This document shows positions 9,280 through 19,805 of a stretch of DNA of 33,280 bases, one piece after another (positions within the stretch are counted from its first letter, which is position 1; every line of letters starts with the position of its first letter). Made by a program: the position numbers and the translations under genes. The notes below the pieces were generated by a model that was given only the letters and a program-made list of their open reading frames with translations, had not been told where the DNA came from and made no database searches. This stretch comes from Euprymna scolopes (lineage: Eukaryota > Mollusca > Cephalopoda > Sepiida > Sepiolidae): contig CM044501.1 of assembly GCA_024364805.1 (NCBI GenBank), forward strand, positions 93,935,156 to 93,968,435, written 5' to 3'.

Positions 9280-10035
9280 CTATGTGAAGAGTTGAGCAAA
9301 GAGATGTTTATTCACATTATGTTTAAACTTCTGCATGTTAGTACAGTCAGGGAAACAAGAAACAGGGAAGAAATTCCAAAGTCTAAGGGAAGAAGCTATT
9401 AGAGTAGAAGGCTTTATGGCATCCAAGGACCTCAACAGTGGAGGGGTAAGATTTTGCTGTTTGTTGAGAGTATGTACGTGAAAGGTTGCAAGTGATAGGT
9501 TGGTCGGTTGTTTTTTGTTTTACGGCATATCAACCCTTTTTAGGTTATTTAATGCTGAATCCAGTGATTTTGAAGAAAAAGTTTTTAATAGAATATATTT
9601 GTTTTTTTGTTTTTTTTTCAAGTCAGTTTCTATTTAACCCATAGTTGGGACCCTAATAGGTACTACCACTCCAGGTCAGAGTGGACCTGGGAGCAATGGC
9701 AATTAAGGGGGGGCTCCATACTCCCCAAAGCCTGTAAGCTGGGGCCTCATCATCGGATATAGTTTAAGGTCATATCCAGGACCTACAAGTGATAGTTCAT
9801 CAGAGCACATTTCATTAAAATATTTGTAAAACAGGTACAGAGATGCAACATCATAGTAATGGCACAAGGGTTGGAGTTTGACTGAGAGTAAGGGACCTAT
9901 TAGATTTGAGACTCGTTTTGATCCTGTTTAAGAGTGAGAGACTAATGGTAGATGTACCAGCCCAGATGTGGCAACAATACTCCATACATTAGTGAATGGT
10001 GGCTTTGTAGAGATAATTTCATCAGGTAATGCTGG
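9280..10035 (-). mobile_element. Jockey-like LINE, 3' end of reverse transcriptase, split by an insertion
   Basis: On the minus strand: MEYCCHIWAGTSTISLSLLN, then HYYDVASLYLFYKYFNEM and CSDELSLATFHVHTLN, then DAIKPSTLIASSLRLWNFFP and FKHNVNKHLFAQLFT ending in a stop. This follows the jockey-like tail closely (HIWxGxxxxSLxLLxR; VASLxLFYRYF; LWNxxPxxCFP; FKxxVNxHL). Reading across 9499..9785 is only possible when that 287-bp insert is left out. About one other frame change is seen upstream. 3' UTR probably extends to about 9050. Confidence 0.85.
9499..9785. mobile_element. Inserted element (287 bp) with 10-bp target duplication
   Basis: The flanks carry an exact direct repeat CAAGTGATAG (9489..9498 and 9786..9795). 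LINE coding continuity (DELSLATFHV) is restored if one repeat and the insert are ignored, so this is a genuine later insertion. The insert has T-rich stretches near 9600..9620 and a GC-richer half (9650..9780). Ends show no clear inverted repeat. Family is unknown; a 10-bp duplication would suit an hAT/Mutator-like or retroposed element. Confidence 0.65.
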
Positions 10036-10209
10036 GACACTAGCTTTTAATAAATGGTGTTGATTTAAAATGAGTTCAACAAATGAATAGCATTCTTTTT
10101 TTTTTTTGGTAATATACTTTTACGTAAGTTAATAAATAATTAATACCAAGTCCAAGCGGGTGAATTGGCTAATCTGTACAAGCACCCAAACATTATAAAT
10201 ATTTAATTG

Positions 10210-10217
<8 letters not shown>

Positions 10218-10251
<34 letters not shown>
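10218..10251 (+). repeat. Poly-A run (34 A)
   Basis: A homopolymer run preceded by a short GC-richer piece (10150..10195, CCAAGCGGGTGAATTGGC) that could be the tail of a retroposed sequence. No RNA gene could be folded from it by eye. Confidence 0.9.
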
Positions 10252-10253
<2 letters not shown>

Positions 10254-12067
10254 ACAAAAAAAAAAAAGAAAGCAAAATAAGTAAACATCAGATTTGTTTA
10301 AAATGAAAAATGCCAAAGAAAATATTGCCAAAAAACAACAAAATGAAGATACACTTCATCTGTTGGATTATGTAGAATAATTTACCAATATTTGCTTAAT
10401 TTGATTTGAGAATTAAACTCATTATGGATTCAATAATACATGTACAAACAATATCAGAAATTCAAACTTTATGAATCAAAAATTATAAGATTTGATTTTT
10501 ACATATACAACATAAACATTACTGAGGAAATAATACCAATACAGTGGTCATCTCTCATATCTGGAGTAAAAGTGTAAAGACTCTCAGCATATTGAGGAAT
10601 CTAAAGTGATTTATACTATAATTACTCTATGAGATGATAAAGTTTAATTTGAAAGTTATACATCAGAGATTGAAAACAAAAATCCAGAAAAGCATACATT
10701 TTTATATAGTTAACAATCAGGCTGAAGAAACGTACATCATTTGATAAGACATTTTATTTTCTGTTTAAATTGCGTCTTGTGAAATTAAGTTTCTTTATTC
10801 AATACTTTGGTAGAAATTAATAAATAGCATGGCCAAATAAATCTGAGTTTATTTTAATACTTTGATTTTTATCCATTTTTTTTTTTAGCAAGCAGGAATA
10901 AAATATCAAATTCAGTGACCAAACAGCAATAAAATTTTTTAGATTTTAGTTTTTACAAAAAAAAACCTCCAAAAAACTCCAAGAATCAATTTTGTTTTAT
11001 TTACTTAACATGATTTACCATCCTGTTTAACATATTAAAATTATCAGCATTATTACAGGGAAACTTTAGGCACCAATATTAAGTAAGATTTCAATTAGAA
11101 AAGATTAAAAGTGCGGAATAGTTAACACTTGATAGCTCATACCCCCCCCCACAATTTCAAACTCAAATTCTTTACCTAATTAATCAATTTTTAACATTCT
11201 TGACATTTTATTTCATACACTTACATTTCTAAAGACCGTTTTCTTGATAATCAACTTGTAATGGTGGTCAACAAATGTAGGTATGTCATGGTGAAAATTG
11301 ATTCTTGAGAAGGCCAACTTTGCAGGTGAAAAAGTGTGAAATAAAAAGTGTTAGGAACATTAAAATTTAATTCTAATGAGTTTGATATAAATTTTGTGTT
11401 GTTGGCTTTTTTTTTTGTTCTCGGAGTGAGGGGGTACGAGTTACCAAGTGTTAACTAATGTATGCTTTTACCTTGGTTTCATTAATAAGGGCAGATGACC
11501 ACTATATACTCAACAATTGCAAAAAAATAAATACCAAGAAAAAAAAAACACACTTGCTAATAAGCTTCATTAACATTATGAATATAAAATAAATTAACTA
11601 AGAATAGTATAAACCAATGTGGCTGAAAGCTACCATATAAACATTGCAGCATGATATTAAATAAAATGGTGAGTAAGCTACGGTGGCTGTGTACATTTAT
11701 AGAGAGAAGGAAGGATAGAAAGAGATAGAAACAGTGAATCATGAAAGCGTAAGCAAGTGTTTTTATTAGTTCAACCAATGAAAAAGGGTCATCGATTGTG
11801 AATTATTCAAAATCTAAAAGTGAATTTCAGGTCTTTAATATATATATATATATATCTGTTGAGAAAGTATCCAATCATTTTGATAATTTCATAAGCACAC
11901 CGATGCAATTTGGAACCTAATACACAATGAAACGTTACTGTGTAAGCATCTGTACCGTTGTCCGGGAACCAACACATGTGTTTAGTTTCAGTCTCAAAAG
12001 AGACCAAGACAAAGAATAGGAAATAACTCCGACTTACTTGCTCTTCATAGCAACAACATTTACTTCC

Positions 12068-12214
12068 TCATTCTCTCTTTACCGCTGTGACGTCCCTCAT
12101 GTAATAGGCTTCTTCAGTGTCCTTCACGCTTTGCATGCGATTGCAAACATTATCCATGTCTCTCATGTGATCTTTCCAATTTTTATAATCTTTTTTCTTT
12201 ACCGGTGACGTCAT
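12068..12214 (-). CDS. Unassigned small ORF, 48 residues
   Basis: The minus-strand ORF begins MTSPVKKKDYKNWKDHMRDM and includes NVCNRMQSVKDTEEAYYMRD, ending TAVKRE. I do not recognise it. Composition is unlike the AT-driven ORFs elsewhere in the introns: it is charged, helix-prone and uses all codon types, in a GC-richer island (about 12030..12260). The ATG has A at -3. A second open stretch in another frame follows at once (NEEVNVVAMKSK, ending TAA at about 12033), so this may be a decayed copy of a slightly longer small protein. It lies inside the ankyrin intron, on the same strand. It could be a retroposed pseudogene, a repeat-borne peptide, or chance. Confidence 0.3.
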   Translation of the reverse strand: MTSPVKKKDYKNWKDHMRDMDNVCNRMQSVKDTEEAYYMRDVTAVKRE

Positions 12215-12404
12215 TTTGCATTCATTTACATACACGCATCTGCGCTATGTTACACATGAACATACATTCTTCCTCAGAGTTACTAGGTCAGTCGAGACAA
12301 GTCTGTATTTACTGGATGAATGCCACATCAATAATGATTGGATCAATTCTAAACAGACTTTATTTTCTTTTGAAGTATTTTTATTTATAAATTAAAAAAT
12401 ATCT

Positions 12405-12633
12405 TTAAATTATTATTATTATTAATAATAATAATAATGCTTTGGATGAAATTAAAATAATAATAATAATAATGATAATGCTTTGAATGAAGTTAAAAGA
12501 AAATTTTGTATAATAATAATAATGCTTTGGATGAAGTCATTAGGTTTGTGCAAAAATAATGCTGTTTTTTGACGTATATATATCTGATAAAAACAGCATT
12601 ATTTCAGCACCAATCTAATAAAAGAAAATAATT

Positions 12634-12670
<37 letters not shown>

Positions 12671-12735
12671 CTTTGAATGAAGTTAGAAAATTTTGTATAA
12701 CAATAATAATGTTGATAATGATTTTTTGAATCAAG
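12405..12735. repeat. TAA-rich block with repeated GCTTTGAATGAAGTTA units
   Basis: (AAT)n runs at about 12410..12440, 12455..12480, 12510..12523 and 12636..12668 alternate with GCTTTGRATGAAGTTA-type text (about five copies) and AAAATTTTGTATAA. This is a compound tandem repeat, interrupted by the MITE at 12540..12618. Confidence 0.8.
12540..12618. mobile_element. 79-bp mariner MITE, MADE1-like
   Basis: The two ends, TTAGGTTTGTGCAAAAATAA and (inverted) TTAGATTGGTGCTGAAATAA, each followed by TGCTGTTTTT, form about 30-bp terminal inverted repeats around an 18-bp centre. Length and end sequence closely match the human MADE1 MITE of Hsmar1 (80 bp, ends TTAGGTTGGTGCAAAAGTAA). A TA follows the right end; the left flank is CA. 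It is inserted within the TAA-rich tandem block. It has no coding capacity. Confidence 0.8.
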
Positions 12736-12914
12736 TTAAAAGAAAATAGTTTTGTAGAATACATTTCAAGACCTTTCAATTCACTTTTAATTCACTTTTA
12801 ATTCATAAAACATGCACATACAAACAACGGCCAAATAGCATAGCAGTAGGATGTGAAAAAAGAGTTGGAAAAACAATGTCAGCCATTACCTTTTCCACTT
12901 AAGCTTTCTATGAT

Positions 12915-13345
12915 CAAGAAGATGAAAAAACATATTTAAAAGAGTGCTAAAATATATCTATTGTATTGTTGATGCTTAATCTTTATATATAAACAAGTAA
13001 TTTTAAGTAAATAGGTTAATATTTCTTTGGAAATGTCATTGCCTATTTGAAAGCAAACAGAGCAATGTAAATTTTGGTTTCATTAAAGTTCTATGCAGTT
13101 TCTGCTGTTTAATTCATTATTTAAAAAATGTCTCCATGTCAACAGTCTTCCTAACCTGAATAAATATTTTTTTTAAAGAAAATGAATAGAAATATATTTT
13201 TTCTTGTAAAGAACATGATGCAATGATGAAAAAAATGGCTGGTAAAAATAAAATATTGAGGATGAAAAACATTTTTATGAGTGTAAAAATATAGCCATTG
13301 TAGTGTTGATATTTAATCTATATATAAACAAGTAAAATAAATGAT
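12915..13345 (+). repeat. Pair of direct repeats of about 95 bp
   Basis: 12926..13007 and 13259..13338 share GATGAAAAA, then AGAGTGCTAAAATATA/GAGTGTAAAAATATAG, then TTGTTGAT, TTAATCT and TATATAAACAAGTA in the same order. They are about 335 bp apart. Class is unknown. Confidence 0.5.
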
Positions 13346-14424
13346 TATTCAGAATCAAATATTGATTTGTTAGATTCAAAACTATTAATGATAAAAATTG
13401 ATAAATAAACCAGTTTTATTTATTACATAGAAAGAAGACACAAGACAACAACGTTCTTTATGATCGTCTACTTGACAAATTAAAATTTAAAAAAAAATTA
13501 CTTTGTAAAATGAATACAGTTTACCTATTTAAAAAGATGAGACAAAATATAGAAAAATTCAAATAAATGAAATCTTGTCTTTCTCTATTCATTTTATTTA
13601 ATAAAAATTAAATAACATGACCACATCATTAAATATAATTATTAATTATAGACTAGCTGGATAGACACATAAATAAATGGTATTATTATTTCTATTTTGT
13701 TTCTGCCAAGTTTTTTTTTCTTATGTTCATTATCAATTTAGTAATATTTTTTCCTTAACTAAATTTTACGAAAGAAAGATTGAAGCTTTTTTCCTCTCAA
13801 AGCTCCAATGTTAAAAAAGCAATATTAACATTCTAAAATATGAGCTTAGAAAATAATTCTTAAGAAATGAAAAAATAACAATATTAAACTAAAAAGAAAG
13901 TTATTTGCATCTGAGTGAGTCCAGGATTCGAAATATGTAATAAGTACAAATCCATTATTATAGCGATTATTATTAAAGTTATTACCAACACCATATTAAA
14001 TTGTGCTTATGTTTTCTTCATTAATAATTAATTGGGAAATTGGTATTGGAAATTTCATTATTTTTTTTTGTATAAAATTAACACAAATATGAATCAAAAT
14101 TATGTGAATTAATTCAACTTTTTTAAATTGTTGCTAACATTAAAAATTTTCTGGGTCAAAAATATCACTTTCAATTTTCACTTTCTTCCATTTCATTACT
14201 GCTAAAAAAATATCAAGCATTTTTAGAATAGTATTTAAAATATCAATTTCATAAATTGTGTGCTTCTTCTCAACTTGGTGTTTGTAGCAAAATAATAAAA
14301 TATTAAACTCAAATCCTACTTTATCTTGAATCATATTTGCAATAATTCAAATATAAATGAACATTAAAAAAAGTCTTCCTAATAATAGCCACATGGTTAC
14401 GGAAGAATTTATTTTGTTTTACGT

Positions 14425-14630
14425 CATGTGTTAGGCTTGCTCAATCAGGCTCCCTAAACCTTAGTATTCCATAAGCATTAATAAATGTACCAACAATGCA
14501 GCAATTCAAGGTGAATTTTGATAGGTGCTGAGCTACTATATCTTCTTCAGTGAAATTTTTCTACATTTTCTTGAAACTGAAGCATTTTATTTTTATTTGC
14601 TAAATTAATTGAATTAAATTAAATGCTTTT
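14425..14630 (+). repeat. Dispersed repeat family R1, copy 1
   Basis: It shares with 14872..15320 the ordered blocks AATCAGG-TCCCT-ACCTT, GTACCAACA, GGTGAATTTTGATAGGTGCT, AGCTACT-TATC and TAAATTAATTGAATTA. It has no insertion at the site where copy 2 carries the piggyBac-like MITE, so it serves as an empty-site reference. Confidence 0.7.
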
Positions 14631-14871
14631 TATAATGAAAAGTGAAATGATAAAAACAGCTAAAAAGTCTGTAGTTCAAACTTGTTACATCATTTTATAA
14701 TAATTAATACCTAAACCAATACATTGGTAATGGAAGCAATTATATTCTCATTTTGGCCTACAATCTCCTCAATAGCAATTCTGATATCCTTCATGACCTA
14801 TTATTCACTTCTGAACCAGAATAAAGTCTATGGGGACAACACAAGAAACTGACAATTTGAATTGAACTGAA

Positions 14872-15320
14872 GGAGGGACGCTTTCTAAATCAGGATCCCT
14901 GGACCTTGGAATAGACTTCTACGAGAGGTAATGAATGTGCCAACAGCACAACACTAACCTTTTACCGCCAAAATATTTTCATGCAATAAATAAAATTTTT
15001 TAATCATGAAACCCATATGTGACGGAAGTTAGCGTGCAACTGACGCACGAGCATAAACAAACTCCTCATTCACTTGTTGAACCATGCGTAGACCTGTATT
15101 TTAAAGACCAGTTAGGCTGACAAGCCATAAGAGTAAGAAATATTAGTTTTTGAAAGGTGACTTGAAAATACAATTTGGCGGTAAAGAGTTAAGATGAATT
15201 TGAATAGGTGCTAAGCTACTGTATCCTCTTTGGTGTAAATTTCTACCACTCTTTCCTTACATGGCAATTGAAACATACTTGCTTTGTTTTTTTTTGTCAA
15301 ATTAATTGAATTATCTTTCA
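14872..15320 (+). repeat. Dispersed repeat family R1, copy 2 (carries a nested MITE)
   Basis: Homologous to 14425..14630 either side of the insert at 14958..15188. The tail, ACATGGCAATTGAAACAT and then TGTCAAATTAATTGAATTA, recurs at 26798..26840. Confidence 0.7.
14958..15188. mobile_element. piggyBac-like MITE, 231 bp
   Basis: Terminal inverted repeats CCTTTTACCGCCAAAATATT and (inverted right end) CTCTTTACCGCCAAATTGTA, both running on to ATTTTCA. Flanks are CTAA on the left and TTAA on the right, the expected TTAA target duplication with one change. The CCYTTTACCGCC start fits piggyBac-type ends. There is no coding capacity. Comparison with copy 1 of R1 shows the insertion point. Confidence 0.75.
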
Positions 15321-16124
15321 CACTCTCTTGTATCAGTTGCAAAGAAAAACACAAACATTTACATCTATTCACTTTTGTCCAAGACTGAAAACATGGATTC
15401 TTGCTTTTCTAGTGCTCGACAGAGCCAACTTCAAATGAACTAAAAGTTTACCACATCTGTTATTAAACACTTAGTTCATGGTGTCATTTTGTAAAGTTTA
15501 ATCTACTTGTTATTATCATAGAAGTTGATGCTACCGAGTTGTTACCAAAATCAGTAACTGCTAAATATTCTATTAGAATTCAGTCATAAAAAAATTTAAT
15601 CATTATAAGGAGGAGGCATATATTCAGGAATTTGTATAAGCAAATAAATAGCAGACAATGACAATACTTGATGAGTATTTCATATACATTTTAACCTGTT
15701 TGGCATAATGGTTACAATGAGAGACTAAGTTTCAGTCCTTGGTCAAGTCATACCAAAGACTCAAAAAAAAAAAAAAAAAAAAAATGATACTTGATGCTTT
15801 TTTGCTTAACACACAGCATCATGAGGATCAAAGGTAAGTAGAGTAATACAGAAAATAGGAGTGGCATCCTCCCTACACATTATAGTGTGATAACCAATGA
15901 AAATGAAGCCTTTGCGTTGCCCTCAATTATCTTAACTTACTAAATGGAGTTAAATGATGAAGACATTATTTTCCAAATGTCATCAGCCATTTATTGTTAT
16001 CAAAAACTTAACGGCTTCTAAGGGAGGTATTTAGTTCTCTAATACTGCAAGAACTGTGACACCAAGGTCAGAAAGTGGAATTTAGAAGTCAACACCCCTA
16101 AGGAGGGATACTCTGACTTGCAAA

Positions 16125-16350
16125 ACGTGCCTGGGCAGGGCCGTCAGCATTCCTGCTAAGGGTGCTTCAAGCAAATAATTCAGGGTGCTTTAGCAATAAA
16201 CTAACCCCTTCTCAAAGAGAGAAGGCAAAGCCTGGAAGCGTGAATCTCCTAGAACTGCACAGAACTAACATTATACTAAGTAATTACTGAAATGCTCTAA
16301 TCTCTTGATTTTGGGGGCTGAGAATAAAATTTAATGGTGTCAAAGAATTA
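16125..16350 (+). repeat. Dispersed repeat family R2, copy 1
   Basis: It shares with 26575..26790 the ordered blocks GCCTGGGCAG, CCGT-GCATTC, CAATAAACTAACCC, CTTCTCAAAGAGAGAAGGC, AAGCCTGGAAG, TGAATCTCCTAGAACTGCAC and TTGATTTTGG. Class is unknown. Confidence 0.65.
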
Positions 16351-17229
16351 TTTATTATAACAGGAGATTATAGCACTTTTTCATGTTTTCACAAGATATT
16401 TTAAAATTATAGGAGATATAAGTTATAATGCTATATCTATGATAACAGTCAAATGAACAAATTAAAAAGAGAATCCGTTTCTATCTACCACTTAAAATAT
16501 TCCTAGCCACAAAGACACACAAAAGGTATATTGCTTAAAATACATCACAATGTTTTTTGTCTGTATTTTTTCAAGCAGATTGATCAACTTAGCCTCCTCT
16601 CTTTACAGGATTGAGCCATATATGTGCTAAATTGTTTGCTCTGTATACTGCAACTATACAAAATAGCAGTGGATATATTAAAGTGGAAACTACACCAATC
16701 AGAAACCTGTTGTACATGCTTGAAGCAAATTTTGTTGCTGTTCTCTTTATCAGTACTGCAATACAGTGAGCTAAATGAAATAAGAGGCTATAATGGTTTC
16801 CAACAATGAGTTAAAGCAGATACTACTAATAATAGCAGTGTGTATTTGTGGTTGGTTAATCATGGTGTCATTCTATTAAGGATTACAGTAAAGTATAGCA
16901 GTGAATGGAATAAGCCATGGTGGTTTAATTAAGTAGTAAATGTAGAAATGTATACAATGTGCACAGTGGTATGCAACCATGGTTAAAAGGAGGTTAGTTT
17001 AACAACAGTAAAAGTTAGAAAAAATTTTAAAAGTTAGAAAATTTTTTTAATTATAAATTTCATGCACAAAACTTTTTTTTTTTGAGAACCTGCAGGAGTT
17101 AATTTTGTGTAAATTAGCCTTCAGTTAAATCTATTCTGATTGAAAGGAAGAAAAATTGATCAAAAGTTTAAAATCAAGCGTTTATTAGAATTATTTGAAG
17201 TACTTTTCTCATCTTAAGTATTATTTTCA

Positions 17230-17612
17230 CATTTTGGTTGATGTAACCTCCAACCTTCTTTAGGTATATTTTGTCAAACTCGGCAAGTTGCATGGAATTT
17301 CAAATGGAACCCTTTATTTAATCCATGGGGGTAACATGCTCTTGTTCTGTCAGCCATGGCTGGCTAAAAGTCTTAATTTGCAATTGCATTCTTAGTATCA
17401 CATGCATTGAGAAATGAGCCTTCAATCTTCAGAAGGGGTTCATTTAAAATTGAATTACCTAGCACTTTATCCGTTATGCCATAGATCATAATTGTCAGAA
17501 CAACAGCATGCTGCACCAGTGTATTAAATAAAGGTTTCTATTTGTAATTCCATGCAGATTCCTTAGTTTAACAAGATACATCTGAAGGTCGGAGGTTATA
17601 TAGGCCAATATG
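17230..17612. mobile_element. Inverted-repeat element, about 380 bp
   Basis: The left arm from about 17230 (TTGATGTAACCTCCAACCTT, then GCATGGAATTTCAAATGG, then CCCTTTATTTAAT) is repeated in inverse at the right end to 17612, over roughly 130 bp. A single diverged arm occurs at 29395..29530. It has no ORF. Class is unknown; most likely a foldback or MITE-type element. Confidence 0.65.
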
Positions 17613-17838
17613 TTGTAAAAATAAAACTGAATATGAGAATAGTAGTCTGAATAATCCCAACGATACAAATTGTCAATGCTCGTCTCAAAAAATTCAGAAA
17701 CATAATATCAAGCATTTAATATCTTTTTATTGTTTAGTGAAGGCAGACAGAAAATGAAGAGATGTGAATATTAATTGTCGACAAACAAATTAATTTTGTA
17801 ATTTTAGTAGGCATGTGGAATGGTTAAGATTAACTTAC

Positions 17839-18014
17839 CCAGAATAAGTTGGGGTGCGATCAACAGCGACATTGTCAGGATCGAAGCTGGTGTTAAAAGA
17901 GGAACCACTATAAGAGCTGTAGCGGGAATTGTCCATTGTGTTATTCAAGTATCTGTTTTCTGGGTGACTGGCAAAAGTATGGCTCATTACTTGATGGTCC
18001 AGATAATCTTGTTG
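17839..18014 (-). CDS. ANK: Ankyrin, internal linker exon leading into ZU5 (exon B)
   Basis: This exon encodes 58 residues plus two bases of the next codon. The minus-strand acceptor is strong (a T-rich run ending TTTTTTTAG at 18015) and the donor is GG/GTAAGT at 17838. The peptide begins QQDYLDHQVMSHTFASHPEN, runs through NTMDNSRYSSYSGSSF, and ends DNVAVDRTPTYSG. The last glycine is completed by the first base of the exon at 4610..4834. The end corresponds to the vertebrate ankyrin sequence LDNV...SPIHSG just before [12 protein letters not shown], which is the best evidence for identity. It is rich in Ser, Tyr and Asn, as expected for a flexible, phosphorylatable linker. Phase runs from 0 to 2, so unlike its neighbours it cannot be skipped without changing frame. 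An 85-codon plus-strand ORF over the same bases is an antisense shadow. Confidence 0.9.
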
Positions 18015-19805
18015 CTAAAAAAATTGGAAAAAATAAAAATCTTATACATCTCTTCAAAAAGCCAGCAATCAAAATAGTTGCAATATTAATAAATTTTGGA
18101 TGACTGTGACAATGTGGAAAGATGTGAACACTGGTAAATCTGAATTAAAAAAAAAAAAAAAAAAAAAATCACAATACAACCCTTTCTGCTAATTTTTTTT
18201 TATTCCAATACCTGATAAAGTTCCGTTTTTTTTTTTTTTAAATTCTCAAATCCAATTAATCTTCCCAACACTAATCAAAACACTAGATTGTCTTATTTTT
18301 TTTCCCTTCTTTTATTCAGTTTCCATGATTCTTACATCTTCATGCACTGTCACAACCTTCCAAAATCTACTAATACACAATGTTTCAAACTGTAATACTC
18401 TTAAAATATACAACTTATGACAAATGAAAGTGATTAAAATGTGAACTTGAAAAAGTTAGATTATTTACATTTTTTGTATAATTTTTTGGACTGAAAGCAT
18501 TTTTTATTAAATTTTGATAACATTTTTCATTAAATTACAAATAAAACTGATAATTAACATAGGATTATATATATAATTATAATATTTATTTACTATAAAA
18601 ACGAAATATCAAATATTTAAACACATTAAATTATTTTAAATAAACAATTCAGTAATGAAAAGAGTTTCATAATGGAAAAGTATAACGTCAGAGGTTACAT
18701 TGTGGTAGTTACAAACAGAATGGAGAAACATCAGTCCAAATGCAAATAAAAGTTACAATTGTCCATCCAATAAAAATTAACTGAGAATATATATATATAA
18801 GTAAATGTTACACATTATGCCATTTTTTTCTGCTAATGCTTTAATGGACAATATCATTAAAAAAAGGATTTATTTAGTTCATGAGGCTGGAGATAAACAA
18901 AAAATACCACAAAGTGAAAAATAAGGTTCTTCTTTCTTTATCCCCAGTCCTATGGACTAAAAACTAATATACAGCATAATCACATTGACACACAGGTAGT
19001 ATAATACATATATAAATAAGTATGAATGATTTTCTATATTAAAATATACAGTGAGAAATGCAAAATTTAAATTTTAAAATAAGTTTTAAAGAAAAAAAAA
19101 AGACCTGTTAAAAAGAGGATGAAAAGCATCTTTATAGACAAAAAAAGATTATGCATTTCACATAGCTCTTCAGAAAGAAACATATGACTGATTTACAAGT
19201 GAGTGAAATAAAAGTGCCACAACATTGAATATTAGAAAACCGATGAGACAGACAATGCAGGAATATTCACCAGTTTAACATTTTTTTTCTTTTTTATTAA
19301 AGAATTATGATAAATGGAAAGTGTAAAGAAATGCTTTCTGAAAATAAAATAAACAAGATTTACTTTTCTTAGTATTTAAACAATTCAGTAAAAGGGTTAG
19401 ACAAAAATTGAAACTATGTTATTCAATACAAGAGTCATTCAGGAAAACGTGTTATCAAAAATTCTTTTTTTTTTATCATTTCAACAAATAGCAACAAAAA
19501 AATTGTCACATGTTCGATAAAAGGAAAAAAATAACTGATCATACAACAGCTTGCATTTGATAAAAACAATCGATTATATATATATATATATATATAAAGT
19601 TCAATGTGGAAGTTGGCTTAATAATGAGAGAATATTTAGTATTAGAAACAGACCATATACAAAATTAGGCAACGTAGATATGGAAATCAATACTTCATTG
19701 TAACTGCCATTTTATACATTGTATTTCAACTTGAGTACTGACGTTAGGGTTTTTTTTATAAGAGGTCATTCAGGTTATAAGATTGTAGGGGAATGTTCTC
19801 CTATA

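Larger units (their letters stand above)
4835..17838 (-). other. Ankyrin intron between exons B and C (13,004 bp)
   Basis: The intron is bounded by GTAAGT (17838) and GTCCGCAG (4835) on the minus strand. It is packed with repeats listed individually. Stretches with nothing I can name: 4836..5284, 5721..6135 (AT-rich; two overlapping antisense ORFs of about 80 codons at 5783..6089, composition-driven), 7030..7560, 8911..9050, 10252..12060 (AT-rich with a C-run near 11142 and a short TA run near 11838), 13346..14420, 14631..14871, 15321..16120 (contains an A-run at 15763..15784) and 16351..17229. The ORF at 16624..16809 has no recognisable domain. Confidence 0.85.

Noticed and set aside
10150-10251. 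tRNA-derived SINE ending in poly-A
   Set aside because: The piece before the A-run has no recognisable A-box/B-box pair or cloverleaf.
12400-12735. CRISPR-like array (repeated GCTTTGRATGAAGTTA separated by other text)
   Set aside because: The spacers are TAA microsatellite runs of the same content, spacing is irregular, and the context is animal intron.
17820-18077. 85-codon plus-strand ORF
   Set aside because: Antisense shadow of ankyrin exon B, whose minus-strand reading has matching splice sites and phases.
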